Assembly: GCA_936450465.1 (NCBI GenBank)
Contig: OW388293.1
Location: 42,490,982-42,554,981, forward strand
Direction: 5' to 3'
DNA from: Gibbula magus
Lineage: Eukaryota > Mollusca > Gastropoda > Trochida > Trochidae
Length of the DNA: 64,000 bases
Shown here: positions 1-9,923 of the stretch, piece after piece
How positions within the stretch are numbered: position 1 is the stretch's first letter
Layout of the letters: the number at the start of each line of letters is the position of its first letter
Program-made: the position numbers and the translations under genes
Notes under the pieces: generated by a model
What the model was told of the DNA's origin: nothing
What the model saw: the letters and a program-made list of their open reading frames with translations, nothing else
Databases searched by the model: none

Positions 1-161
1 ATAATACTTCCCTTAACGGGATATTTGGTACAATAGTAACTAGGTCTTTGAATATGCCCACCTTCTAATGGAGTAGAAGTCACCACTTTCCGAGGACAGC
101 TAGAGGCTGGACACTATCCCCGGGTCACTACCCCCCCCCCTTTTTTCCCCTGGGGAGGGGG

Positions 162-1169
162 TCAGGCAGAGAGGTGCTGAGCCGCCACCAAGGGCCCCAG
201 GGACGATAGGCCCCCAATCATTGGGGCTACGTCTCTTAGGTAAGCTCTGGTGAAAGCTGAGGAGGACTTCCACTGGCACGAAGCAACGACCTGGTCAACT
301 GACACTGACTTCCAGGCGGCCAGGGAGGTAGAGAGAGCTCGAATTTCGTGAGGAGAGTAAGTAGATTCTGCTTCAGAGAACTCCGCATTGGAATACGCTA
401 GCACAATAGTCTTTCTCAACCATGAAGCGATAGTGTTCTTGGATATTTCTGACTCCATAGCTTGCTTGCAGGATAGAAATAGTCTTCTTCGCTTTTTCCT
501 GAAAGTTTGTGTTCTCTCTAGATACCAGCGTAAGGCTCTAACTGGGCACAAAAGGCGATTCTTGTCTAGTTTCCCATTGGGTCTTGGGAGCGCTGGGATG
601 GAGTATACCCTGGTACCCAGGGGGCCTGCTGCTGTTGATTGGTTTTTGGCAAGGAACTCTGGGATTGCTCTAAAAGATGCAGACTTGTAATGCTCGGAGA
701 AGGCAACAGATGACACGTCTATGGCATGTAACTCAGACACTCTTGCGGCAGACGCAAAGGCTATAAGAAATGCAGTTTTCCAGGATAAAAACTTTAGTGA
801 TGTAGAGTTCAGAGGTTCGTAAGGAGGTTGCTGAAGCGATTTGAGAACCAGAACTAAATCCCACTTGGGGAAAACTGACGGAGATCTGATGTCTTGCAAC
901 TTGAAAGATCTGATCAACTTGGTTAGGGGAACGTCTGAGCCAACAGAGAGACCCTCTAGATCCGTGACAGAGGCGATAGCAGATCTGTAGCCTTCTATGG
1001 TACCTGTCTTGAGGTTACAGTCCTTGCGAAGATGATTTAGAAAATCTGCAATTATGGGGATGGAGAGGGGGACGAGGGATAACTGGCGCTCTCGTCTCCA
1101 GAGCTGGAATCTATCCCATTTGTTGTCGTATAATGCAGAAGTTGATGGTCTGATAGATCTGGTAATAGC
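162..1169 (-). CDS. DIRS tyrosine recombinase (YR), copy 1
   Basis: Tyrosine recombinase expected to integrate the circular DNA intermediate. The open frame runs from just after a TAA at 1170-1172 to the stop at 162; the first Met is at 917, but recognisable core-binding sequence (DNKWDRF, IIADFLNHLRKD, GTIEGYRSAIAS) lies upstream of it, so translation must begin earlier or by recoding from the overlapping frame. Counting from Met917, the catalytic set is complete: Arg59 (SAARVSELHA), His190 and Arg193 (SPHEIRA), Trp216, and the nucleophile Tyr226 (FTRAYLRDV). The frame overlaps the end of the RT ORF by about 115 bp, as is usual in DIRS elements. It is in the same frame as a long open stretch beneath the RT gene, separated only by that TAA. 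Family assignment is firm. Activity is unknown because the start is unclear. Confidence 0.87.
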   Translation of the reverse strand, partial: AITRSIRPSTSALYDNKWDRFQLWRRERQLSLVPLSIPIIADFLNHLRKDCNLKTGTIEGYRSAIASVTDLEGLSVGSDVPLTKLIRSFKLQDIRSPSVFPKWDLVLVLKSLQQPPYEPLNSTSLKFLSWKTAFLIAFASAARVSELHAIDVSSVAFSEHYKSASFRAIPEFLAKNQSTAAGPLGTRVYSIPALPRPNGKLDKNRLLCPVRALRWYLERTQTFRKKRRRLFLSCKQAMESEISKNTIASWLRKTIVLAYSNAEFSEAESTYSPHEIRALSTSLAAWKSVSVDQVVASCQWKSSSAFTRAYLRDVAPMIGGLSSLGPLVAAQHLSA

Positions 1170-3394
1170 TTAGCTAGTGTCCTTGGCGAACCCTTTCTGC
1201 TGTAGGGACTGCTCGATATGCGCCAAACGTGAAGGTTGAATGCTTGCAAGTTGACGTTGTGGGGTTGCCAAAGTGGCTGTTGCAGAAGATTGGGCCACAG
1301 TGGAAGACGTAGTGGGGGATCTGACGCTAGATCCAGAAGCGACGGGAACCATGGTCTCTTGGGCCAGAAGGGGGCTACCAAGAATAGGGTACATTGATGT
1401 CTCCTGATCTTGCTTAACACGTCCGGGATTAACTTGAACGGGGGGAAGGCATAAGCTAAGAGATTGTCCCACGGGTAAGATAGGGCATCCACTGCTAGAG
1501 CTTGAGGGTCGGGAACTGGACTGATGTACTTCGGAAGTCGATAGTTGAGGGCTGTCGCGAAAAGATCTATCTGTGGACGTTCCCATCTGTCCTCTATGAG
1601 ATCTATGACACTCTGATGCACAGTCCATTCCGAGGACACTACTTGATTCGTTCTGGAAAGTGAATCTGCCAGAAAATTCAGCTTGCCCGGAATATGTCTC
1701 GCTTGAATAGACATCTGAAGAGAATCGACTAGGTGGTAAAGATCTCTCGTGCTCTGCATTAGAGAAAGGGATCTGGTGCCCCCTTGTTTGTTGATATAGG
1801 CTACCACCGTCGAGTTGTCTGTGGCAACCACTACGCTGTTGTGAGACAGAAGGGATCTCCAATGGGTAAGAGCCCGTATCACTGCTAGAAGCTCTAGATG
1901 GTTGATATGAAACTCTGATTCCAACTGAGTCCAAGTGCCCCTGACTTGAAGGTCGTTGCAGTGAGCACCCCAGCCCAGGTTGGAGGCGTCGGTATAAATG
2001 GTCTGAGTTGGTGTTGGCAACACAAACGGGCAGCCTGTCATGACATGTGTTCTGAGTGTCCACCATTGTATCTCGTACAGCACTTGTTGAGTGGGGGAGA
2101 TCAAATGCGAAAGGTCTAGATTTCGATGATCGTTTATCCAGGACTGAAGGTGTCTCAGATTCAGCCTTCCTCTCTGAGTAAAGTCCTGCATTGACGTAAG
2201 AGAGCCCGCTAGTGACATCCACTTCCTGAGCGTGTGGGGTTTCCCGTCTGTTAGCTGAGCAATCAATGACTGTGCTCCTGTCCATCGATCTTCTGTTGGC
2301 CAGGTCATTGACATAGAGGAGTCCAGCATGGCGCCTAGGAACCTTATGCGATGTGTAGGCGTGAGTTCTGATTTCTCTGGATGAATGATCCAACCCAAGT
2401 GGCTGAATACGTGAGCCACGAAGTCTAGGTGGAGTCTCAATACCTCTGGTAGCTGATGACGCAGTAGAAAGTCGTCGAGATAGCCGTGAATGAACACTTG
2501 TTTCAGGTGCAGAAACTGTAGCACGGGAGCCATGATCATAGTGAATAGCCAGGGGGCGACGGAAATACCAAACGGTAGCACTTTGAATTGGAACCGGCGG
2601 CCGTTCACACTGAATCTGAGAAACTTCCTGGAGTTTTGATGAATCGGCACATGGAGATAAGCGTCCTTTAAATCCAGGCTTGCAAACAGAGAATGAGGTT
2701 GAATCAGCTTGCGAATAGCCCTGAGAGAGTCCATCGTAAACTTGGGTGGTCTTTTGAGAAATGACTTGTTGAGCACCTTTAAGTCTATTATCATCCTCAT
2801 ATCTTTGCAGTACTTCTTGGGTACCAGGAAGACTGGTGAGTAGAAACCCTCCGAGCTGTCTAAAGGGTCTAGCTCTGTGACGGCGCCTTTTTCTAAGAGT
2901 AGATCTATAGCAATGAGAGCGGCATCTAGTTTGGATCCCTTTAGGAAGAAGCGTTTCCCTTGTGGAATTGCCGTAAGTGGAGGTACAATGTTCCACTGGA
3001 GACGATAACCCTCCGATATCACCGAGAGGATCCATGGGTCCTGTGTGATGATTCCCCAGTTGCGGTGGTATGACATCAGTCGGCCTCCCACTGGGGAGGG
3101 GGAGGTCGGTTGGGGGAACTCGCACTTCAAAATCATGTCGGAGGACGGAAGCGGCCGTAAGGGAGGAGACAGAACGGGAGGGGCGGACGAGTCACCGTCG
3201 CTGCTGACCTTTGTGAAACCGACCCCTAAACTGACCCCTGGTCTGCTGTTGTCTAGCTTGGTCTCTGTTGGGTCCCGGCTGGTTGTCCCGTTTGCTTTGA
3301 AAGTAGTTCTTGGTAGGCGCTGGTGGTGCCGACGGCTTGGCATACGAGTGCTTGGGGGGAGCCCTGGGCCCTCCGTTACCCCTGCGGGACTCAT
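1052..3394 (-). CDS. DIRS reverse transcriptase / RNase H / methyltransferase-like polyprotein, copy 1
   Basis: An uninterrupted 780-codon frame. The RT domain spans roughly residues 150-400, with the first catalytic Asp at 241 (SLDLKDAYLH), LPFGISVAPWLF at 273-284, and the YLDD box at 305-308. RNase H follows with the expected acidic residues Asp469 (YTDAS), Glu501 (NHLELLA), Asp526 (ATDNS) and Asp577 (FLADSLSR). Residues about 600-700 (QIDLFATALNYRLP, AYAFPPFKLIP, VAPFWPKRPWFP) match the extension that follows RNase H in DIRS elements and is usually described as N6-adenine methyltransferase-like; I see no textbook methyltransferase motif. The first 85 or so residues overlap the end of gag in another frame and are probably not translated from Met1; Met87 at 3136 lies just after the gag stop. 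All catalytic residues are intact, so this gene looks recently functional. Confidence 0.92.
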   Translation of the reverse strand: MSPAGVTEGPGLPPSTRMPSRRHHQRLPRTTFKANGTTSRDPTETKLDNSRPGVSLGVGFTKVSSDGDSSAPPVLSPPLRPLPSSDMILKCEFPQPTSPSPVGGRLMSYHRNWGIITQDPWILSVISEGYRLQWNIVPPLTAIPQGKRFFLKGSKLDAALIAIDLLLEKGAVTELDPLDSSEGFYSPVFLVPKKYCKDMRMIIDLKVLNKSFLKRPPKFTMDSLRAIRKLIQPHSLFASLDLKDAYLHVPIHQNSRKFLRFSVNGRRFQFKVLPFGISVAPWLFTMIMAPVLQFLHLKQVFIHGYLDDFLLRHQLPEVLRLHLDFVAHVFSHLGWIIHPEKSELTPTHRIRFLGAMLDSSMSMTWPTEDRWTGAQSLIAQLTDGKPHTLRKWMSLAGSLTSMQDFTQRGRLNLRHLQSWINDHRNLDLSHLISPTQQVLYEIQWWTLRTHVMTGCPFVLPTPTQTIYTDASNLGWGAHCNDLQVRGTWTQLESEFHINHLELLAVIRALTHWRSLLSHNSVVVATDNSTVVAYINKQGGTRSLSLMQSTRDLYHLVDSLQMSIQARHIPGKLNFLADSLSRTNQVVSSEWTVHQSVIDLIEDRWERPQIDLFATALNYRLPKYISPVPDPQALAVDALSYPWDNLLAYAFPPFKLIPDVLSKIRRHQCTLFLVAPFWPKRPWFPSLLDLASDPPLRLPLWPNLLQQPLWQPHNVNLQAFNLHVWRISSSPYSRKGSPRTLAKLLPDLSDHQLLHYTTTNGIDSSSGDESASYPSSPSPSP

Positions 3395-3752
3395 TAAACT
3401 TGCCCTTGTTCAACAGTGCTTGCGAAAGTTTAAGGTTCAAGCTCTTAGTAGTCATGGTCTCCTGCGTGACACTCGCTTCTATGCAGGCTCCATTAAACAA
3501 GGTGGGCGATTGCACTGGCTGAGATATCAAGGAATCTCTCACATCTTGTGGTAAGTCTCGAACACGAGAAAGTTGGAAGTCCCTTTCGTGGAGAACAGAT
3601 TTGGCAATCGTGTTAGCAGAAGCACTTGCTAAATCTTGGGAAGCTAAAAAGATGCTGTCCAGGAACCCATGAGCCATCGCGGCGTCGTCAGCCCTCATGG
3701 TCACTAGCGTATCTGGAGAAATGCCCTCATAGGAAGCAAACTTGGGAGGGAG
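3192..3752 (-). pseudogene. gag-like ORF of DIRS copy 1, 3' part (split by insertion)
   Basis: The distal part of the gag-like frame. It is open from the TA insertion point at 3753 to the stop at 3192, about 186 codons, with Met at 3704. It contains an alpha-helical stretch (DSIFLASQDLASASANTIAK) and a C-terminal tail rich in Gln, Arg, Gly and Pro (ending in FHKGQQRR) of the kind used for nucleic-acid binding. The reading frame matches that of the proximal part at 5126-6661 when the inserted element and one copy of its TA duplication are removed, so the split is caused only by the insertion. It overlaps the RT frame downstream. Confidence 0.75.
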
Positions 3753-3754
3753 TA

Positions 3755-5125
3755 CCGTATATTACTGTGTATAAGACGACTTTTTTATACCAGAAAATAG
3801 GGGGTCAAAGAAGGGGGTCGTCTTATACACAAGGGCTATGTTTCAGAAGAAGAAATTTTGAAGCTTCATTGACGAACTCACGATGTTGAAACCGGAAACA
3901 GCAATACAGAATATTGATGTCATCTCATGCTAACAAAATGGAAATAAATATACTTTTATAATTATTATGTATTATTATGCTTTTTTTATTACTATATGGA
4001 GTTAAATACATAAAATATATTTGATAATTCATTTAAAAATAATAGGTTGACGGACCAAAAGTGGTACCAGCTAGCAGTCAAGCAAACAATCGATAAATTC
4101 AGTGACGTGGACCAATGAAATTCTACAACTTATCCATTCATTCATGACGTGGACCAATGAAATTCTACAACTTACGTATTCATTCATAAAACTTGACAAG
4201 CTTATCTCGATAAACACGTGTCATTGACGTAATGTTAATTCCAATCAGGGCAGTTATTCATTAACGTATCCGGTAATTATCTTAGCTTTGTTGTGTTCTT
4301 ATCAGTTATTGGTCTGTATGTCCTTCTCTGGATGTTTACATGGTCAACGTTAAATAAACACGTCTTTAGCGTGAGAAGTTTACTGCATTGAGTGGCCCCT
4401 CGCTATAACACACGTTGGGAGCCAAATACTGACAGCTGCGTAATAGAGAATCAGCGGTAAAGGGAACCAGAGTTGGAATGAAAAATAATCGCTTGACTTC
4501 AGCTATCAAACATAACCAACCTTTCAAAACCATTCTGCAGTATTAAATACAACTAGTTCAACTTTGTTTATAAGAAGGGACAAATATTTACAACACTACG
4601 ATAGAAATCTAGACATTAAAATCTTGCTTGGCTTCGGGCATGCGCAATCAAGCTTGGTTATCAAAGCTCTTCACACCATTTTAATCTTATAAACACTGAA
4701 GCGATTTCTAAATCTGTGTAAGGAGTATCGGCTTTGTTTAGATGTTACGATAGATTGTTGACTGTAGTGTTGCTAATCTCGCATGAACTGCCAAGAAAAT
4801 GACATATCATTAAAAAATAAGAACAAGCACCGTAAGAAAATGTATGTATTTTTTTTTATTTTGGTACATTTAAAACAATTTATTTAAAAAACAAACGATT
4901 ATAACAAAACATTTATGTCATGTTACTTAAAAAATTACCGGTATCAACTTACCGTTATCAAATCTTACCAACGTGTTTTCCCATCATGGCATGTCGACCT
5001 GTTTCCATGATTGCTAGAAGGGGGGTCGTCTTATACATGAGATACATGGTTTTTACCTGATTTTAGGGGTCTGAGAAAGGGGGTCGTCTTATACACAGGG
5101 TCGCCTTATACACTGTAATATACGG
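3755..5125. mobile_element. 1371-bp non-autonomous TA-flanked element inserted in DIRS gag
   Basis: The ends are inverted repeats: the left begins CCGTATATTACTGTGTATAA and the reverse complement of the right begins CCGTATATTACAGTGTATAA, followed by GACGAC and GGCGAC. TA is present on both sides (3753-3754 and 5126-5127). The motif TATAAGACGAC recurs subterminally in both orientations near each end. No transposase frame is seen inside; the interior is AT-rich and unassigned. TA duplication and CCGTAT termini fit the Tc1/mariner-pogo group, which is an inference. Confidence 0.85.
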
Positions 5126-6661
5126 TAACTCTCTAATTCCAGCACAGAACCAGTTGATGTACGAGAGAGTGTCCATGGAAAATCTGGCATTGGCATCCAT
5201 TTCCAAAATGTCAGACCTAGACATCGGTTTGCTATTCACACTGGCTGGTCGAGGGTTAAGTCTATCGAATTCTTGGTCCAAGGCGGGAAGACTGGTAGAC
5301 ATGTATCTGTTGTGAATAACATAAGGTAACCTTGACTTAGACTTGGCTAAATGCGAAGGAAGGTTGGGAGTGATCCTCTCATTTACTGATAAAAAGGCTG
5401 TCTTCACAACAGTAGAATGAGGCAGAGATAATTTAGGGAGCTTAGGGGTTGGAAGCAGTCCCGAATTCCCAAGTTCGTCCGGTCTAGTAACCTCCAATTG
5501 CTCCGTGGGAATTGGCATAGTTGACGGTTTGAGTTGATGTACAGAGTCCAACTTGTCTACAAAAGACCATTCCGGAACTAAGTCGGCAGCTTGAGAATCC
5601 GATTTAATAATCAAATGACCTTCATGATCAAGGACTGACACATCCACAGAGTCCGTACTGGTAGACACATGTAGGGGCTGAGTCAGGATAGGGATGAATG
5701 GTGGCCTGTTGACATCAACCAAGTCAGCTAACCCGTTAGGTAGCTGGCTTTGGCCCCAGTCTCCATCAGCTAGTTCACCCGTGCCGCCCGTGCTAACGTT
5801 AGGCTTAACGGGATCGACCTGCTGGGGCACGTGAGTACTCCCGCCTCGGTCGGCCAGAGGCTCAACAGACTGAGTGGCCTCGTCCGTGTTGCCCGTGCTA
5901 ACGGGACGCGTAACGGTATGAGCCGACCCAGCTGCCTTGCCACGGTTAGCCCGTGCGTCCGTGGACACCGTGGCTTCCCCTCTGGCCCGGGAAACCCGTG
6001 CTCCGACCTGAGCGTTGGGTTCCCCGCCACCCAGGCCAGGATTGGTCGGGGGAGTCCCTGTCCCGTGAGAGACCGAGACACCGTCCCCGACCGAGACGCC
6101 TGGCTGGGTGGTGATGACCGTGGTTGGGTTTTGGGTCTTCATGCGTTCCCCACGCGACCCGCGGCCCGAACCAACGGCAGGCAGTCCCCCTTCCTTGTCC
6201 ACTGCGCCCAAGGCCAGGGATTTTGAAGGTGGGGGACTGGACCCAACGGTCCCAAGAAGACCAGAACCGCGGCCTGCTACCGACGGCTCTGCCAACTTGG
6301 CCTCTATCTCCTCAAACTTCTTCTCATTTGTCTCCTTGATAGATGATACAGAAGTAGATAAAGCCACTAACATAGCTTTCAATTCTGATAGTTCAGAGGA
6401 AGGTTTATCAAGAGTGGGGGTGACAGATCTCGATCTCTTGCTAGCAGACGAATCTGACTCCTTCTTCCTCTTAGGGGTCTTAGGCTTAGATCTAAGTTTG
6501 TTCATCTCAATCCAGTCTTTATCAGGCATGTCTTTACACAACAAACATCGAGAGTCAAAAATGCATGGAAAATCCTTAAAACAAGCATAGCAGGATGAAT
6601 GGGGATCCCCCTTATGTAAATACTTCTGACACGATAGACACTTGTTTTGATTGGCAGCCAT
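5126..6661 (-). pseudogene. gag-like ORF of DIRS copy 1, 5' part (split by insertion)
   Basis: The proximal part of the structural (gag-like) gene. The frame is open from 6763, but the likely start is the Met at 6661, immediately before the Cys/His cluster NQNKCLSCQKYLHKG, DPHSSCYACF and DSRCLLC, a zinc-binding pattern typical of the start of DIRS gag. It is followed by a basic stretch (KPKTPKRKKESDSSASKRSR), a predicted short coiled coil (KETNEKKFEEIEAKLAE) and a long low-complexity Gly/Ser/Thr/Pro region. The frame runs 21 codons into the inserted element before stopping at 5063. With the distal part it would total about 700 codons. Apart from the insertion it is undamaged. Confidence 0.8.
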
Positions 6662-6763
6662 CTTGGATGAATGAAAAATGGCGGGAAAGTTGAAGGAAAA
6701 TTTTTTTACACACAAGGAAAAATCAAAAACGATCTCACCCAGTTGAATCCACTTGTAATCCAA

Positions 6764-8918
6764 AGCAGAAAGTCACAAGGATGAAACACAGAAGCTCTTC
6801 AAGTGAAATCCCAAAGGGAGACTCAAGAAGACAGAAAAATTTTACTCTCTCACTCAGTGAACCTCTACCCAGTCCATACAGAGAATAGAATGAGGTAAAC
6901 ATCCGGTTGACAGGGGAAGATAATTTCAGCCAGGGGAGATAACTCAGGGAAAGAACAACACACACACCACAATAACCTTTTATTTTTTTACTCTGTATAA
7001 CCTCTCCAGACTTGGAGATGTAGGCAAACTCAATCTAGAGGGATAGTTTACGCAATAATTGTTGGTAATTGTGTAATTAAACCTTGATGTATCAATTTTC
7101 ATACTACATTTTACAATAATCAAGCCAATAGCAAATAAACTTTGATCTGGACAGAAAGCATTATAGTTTTCTCATAAATTCATCACTTTATACCACAAAA
7201 TGCAGCTTAATAAACAAACAAAGAACTACTAATTAAATTGTAAATCAATAGTATCTCCATTAAAGAAGATGACATATAGGACTTGTCACAAATAATTTGT
7301 AAACAAATGTTTGAAAGATAATAGTATATCTTTAAAGTACAACTTCAATAGGTTTCAGGAAGATATGATGAAGAGTTTTGGAATTATGCTCCAGAAACGA
7401 AGCTATTCAAACAAAGTCCAAATCCAACAGGTTTCTATGGAAACGAAAACAAACAAAATCTGAAAAAATTAAAAGACACCACTTCAGTTGGTGGGTAATA
7501 CAGGTACACATGTAAAATTTCAGAAAGATATCATGAAGGGTTTTCGAGTTCTGCTCCAGAAACGAAATGATTACAGACAGACAACTATATCCCACAGTAT
7601 TACATAATGTTGGGATAAAAAAATCAATCAATACAAGTTAAGACGCTGCAGAAAGAAACCAGATGGACTGACAAATAGACAGGTTGATGGTTGTGGCAGA
7701 TTAAAAAGTTAGTGAGTGGGTTATTGATTCATGCTATTTAGGCAATATTGCAACCATTTATAGCTGCGAGGCAGATTAAAAAGAACATATGGTGAGAAGT
7801 TTGGGGCCTATAATAGTTCGTACAGTATCTTCATGATTAACAACAAAAAAAGAGCATAAATATGTGAGTTCACTTGACTAACTTTTCTCCTGTCACTAAT
7901 CAAAGATCAGGAGTCAACTGTAAAGGATTAAGACATGAGTTGTGAAACAAAACAAAACAATATAATTTAACTACAATGAAAATACAAAAATAATTCAAGT
8001 TTTGTTGCAATAATATCTAAATAACTAACAAACTCAAAAATGGTTTGAAGCAACCTTTGATTGTTGAATAATAATTTAAAACTCATAATTTTTGCTAATT
8101 TGTACAGACTGCAAGATTAAACATTATTTTTTAAGGTCAAAATAAAGTATTTAAATACATTCAGTTTTCGAAAAAGCAATCTCACCTCAAAGATTGACAA
8201 CTGACACAAATGTACAAGTCCGTCATATCAGCAACAGGAAAATAATGGTATCAATAGTCCGACTGAAATTTGAATGGCAAACACTTGCAAATAATTTGCC
8301 ACATCCTGTTCAGAGTATCCTTAAACTATTACCGCAATTGACAAAATTACTGTCCAAACCCTAACAAACATCCCTTATTAGAAATTCGGAATTTTGAATT
8401 CAAGCATTCCTGAATCTATTAACAGAGTAATCCACCGAGATATGATTCTTAGTTCTTAATTAGAGCCCTCTCAAACAGAGCCAGGGGGATTCTAATAAAT
8501 GACCCTCGTCAAGTGTTGACAGGCTATGTGACCCATGCAATTTATATGATGAATACGGTAACTCATTTCGATGACCTTTTCAAGCTCACTTAAATCTAAC
8601 AAGCCTTGGTGAAGATGCAAACTTTCAACTTGATGGAACTGTTCAGACATGCTAGTTGGTAGCGGAAAATTATGTTTAGACAGTCTAGATAATTGAGTAC
8701 ACAAAACTAAATTGTAGCTCCACAAATGTAGTTATATAGATGGAGCCAATGGAATTCATTATCCTCAAGTTCATTTTAGCATACACACAGCAAGGATTTA
8801 GATAGATTTGCACACAGAATTGATGCATCGAGCATAACAAGAGTGCTTACAATAATCCACAATAATCATATTGATGCACAATCTCTAAATAAGCTGTTCA
8901 TATGTAATTAACAAAGAA
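6764..8918. other. No gene recognised; 5' flank of DIRS and AT-rich DNA
   Basis: 6764-7000 is probably DIRS 5' leader. At about 7340-7620 two imperfect units share 'TTTCAG(A/G)AAGATAT(C/G)ATGAAG' and 'GCTCCAGAAACGAA', a dispersed repeat. At about 7710-7780 there is a SINE-like scrap (GTGAGTGGGTTATTGATT, then a block resembling 'GCAATATTGCAACCATTTA'). Nothing coding is recognised. Confidence 0.5.
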
Positions 8919-8920
8919 AG

Positions 8921-9175
8921 GTGAGGTGAGTTGGGGTTTAACACCACTTTCAAGATTATTTCACTTATATGACGCTGGTAGTATTATGGCAGGGAGAAAG
9001 CCTGCAACGCCATGTGGCTATGTATTGCGGTGAAACCAGCAAGCATCGGCTGGAACTAGCGAACCATGGGTGGTACTTCACTGAAATTCAGTGTAGCATT
9101 GCACCCAAACCCTACTGCGTGTAGAACAGTTCTCTACTGCAGACAAAGTTGCCGTGCCCCTGGTGGGATTTCCTT
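8921..9175 (-). mobile_element. SINE copy A, tRNA-like head truncated
   Basis: Plus-strand sequence starts GGTGAGGTGAGTTGGGGTTTA and contains the block ACTTTCAAGATTATTTCACT and 'GGCAGGGAGAAAGCCTGCAA' shared with copies at 19.2, 20.8, 21.6, 22.7 and 61.3 kb. In the full copies the tRNA-derived promoter is at the right end on the minus strand; here the sequence breaks off at GGTGGGATTTCC just as the B box would begin. Confidence 0.8.
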
Positions 9176-9917
9176 AAAATCTTGATCTATATTTATAATG
9201 AGATGGTCTTGAAAATGATTACCTGATTAATAATCTGATACAAAGATACACATGTTAAGTACCAAAGTATCTCTGACCTTTCAGATGTTATGGCCATGGT
9301 TAAATTTTTTCAGAAACGATGTCTTACACTTAGGTCTTACGAAAAAGGGATACAATATCAAATATCAAGACTTTTCAATGACCGATTAAAAGTGCCAGCT
9401 AAGGTTTACTGGTACTGTCAGTTTGAAATGAAAAAGTCAAGTGCTTGAATTCAAAGGCCAATAACTTCCATATTCATTGAATTCGCCCTTGCTTTGGATA
9501 TGCACATCACATGCACATGTGTATCGAAATCATGTGTAAAGTTTCAGTGAGCGTGCTATTTTTTAACGCCACTTGGGCAAAATTGCAGCCATTTGCGGTG
9601 TAAAGTTTCTGAAAGATTGCTAAAAAACTGTAGGAGTTGATTTCAGGAGAAAGGCACCCCTCTTCGACTGAACAACATAAACATTCGGATTGAACCAGCG
9701 TTCTTAAACTAAACAGTCTCCATTGGCAATCTGAGCCAAACAGTCCTTCTAAACATTTGACAGACCCCTCAGTATATTGACATTTGGTTTATTGAAAAAC
9801 ACACTAGCCAAAAAGGCTAGCTGACCAATTTTACAACTGCAATCTGAAAATAAGCAGTAATTTGCGGATGGGCAGGCAGCTATTTCAAACACTAGTTTGA
9901 ACATGGGAGTTAATAAT
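9176..9917. other. No gene recognised
   Basis: AT-rich DNA without a supported ORF. A short fragment around 9540-9600 (TTTTTTAACGCCACTTGGGC, GCAGCCATTTGCGG) resembles the 3' block of molluscan SINE families. Confidence 0.4.
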
Positions 9918-9923
9918 GATTTT

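Larger units (their letters stand above)
1..6763 (-). mobile_element. DIRS-like tyrosine-recombinase retrotransposon, copy 1 (runs off the left edge)
   Basis: Reading right to left on the minus strand there is a gag-like ORF with an N-terminal Cys/His cluster, an RT plus RNase H ORF with a methyltransferase-like extension, and a tyrosine recombinase ORF. That gene set and order is characteristic of the DIRS1 group, which replaces the DDE integrase with a tyrosine recombinase and has no LTRs. The left (3') terminus lies outside the window or within the unassigned first 160 bases, and I could not identify an inverted terminal repeat on the right side beyond about 6760. The element is interrupted in gag by a separate 1371-bp element at 3755-5125. 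Confidence 0.88.

Noticed and set aside
1..161. Search for an inverted terminal repeat or ICR of DIRS copy 1
   Set aside because: The first 161 bases show no match to the sequence right of gag (6664-7030), so the terminus was not assigned.
5770..6226. ORFs of 103 and 131 codons within DIRS gag on either strand
   Set aside because: Alternative frames of the GC-rich low-complexity part of gag, with no domain features.
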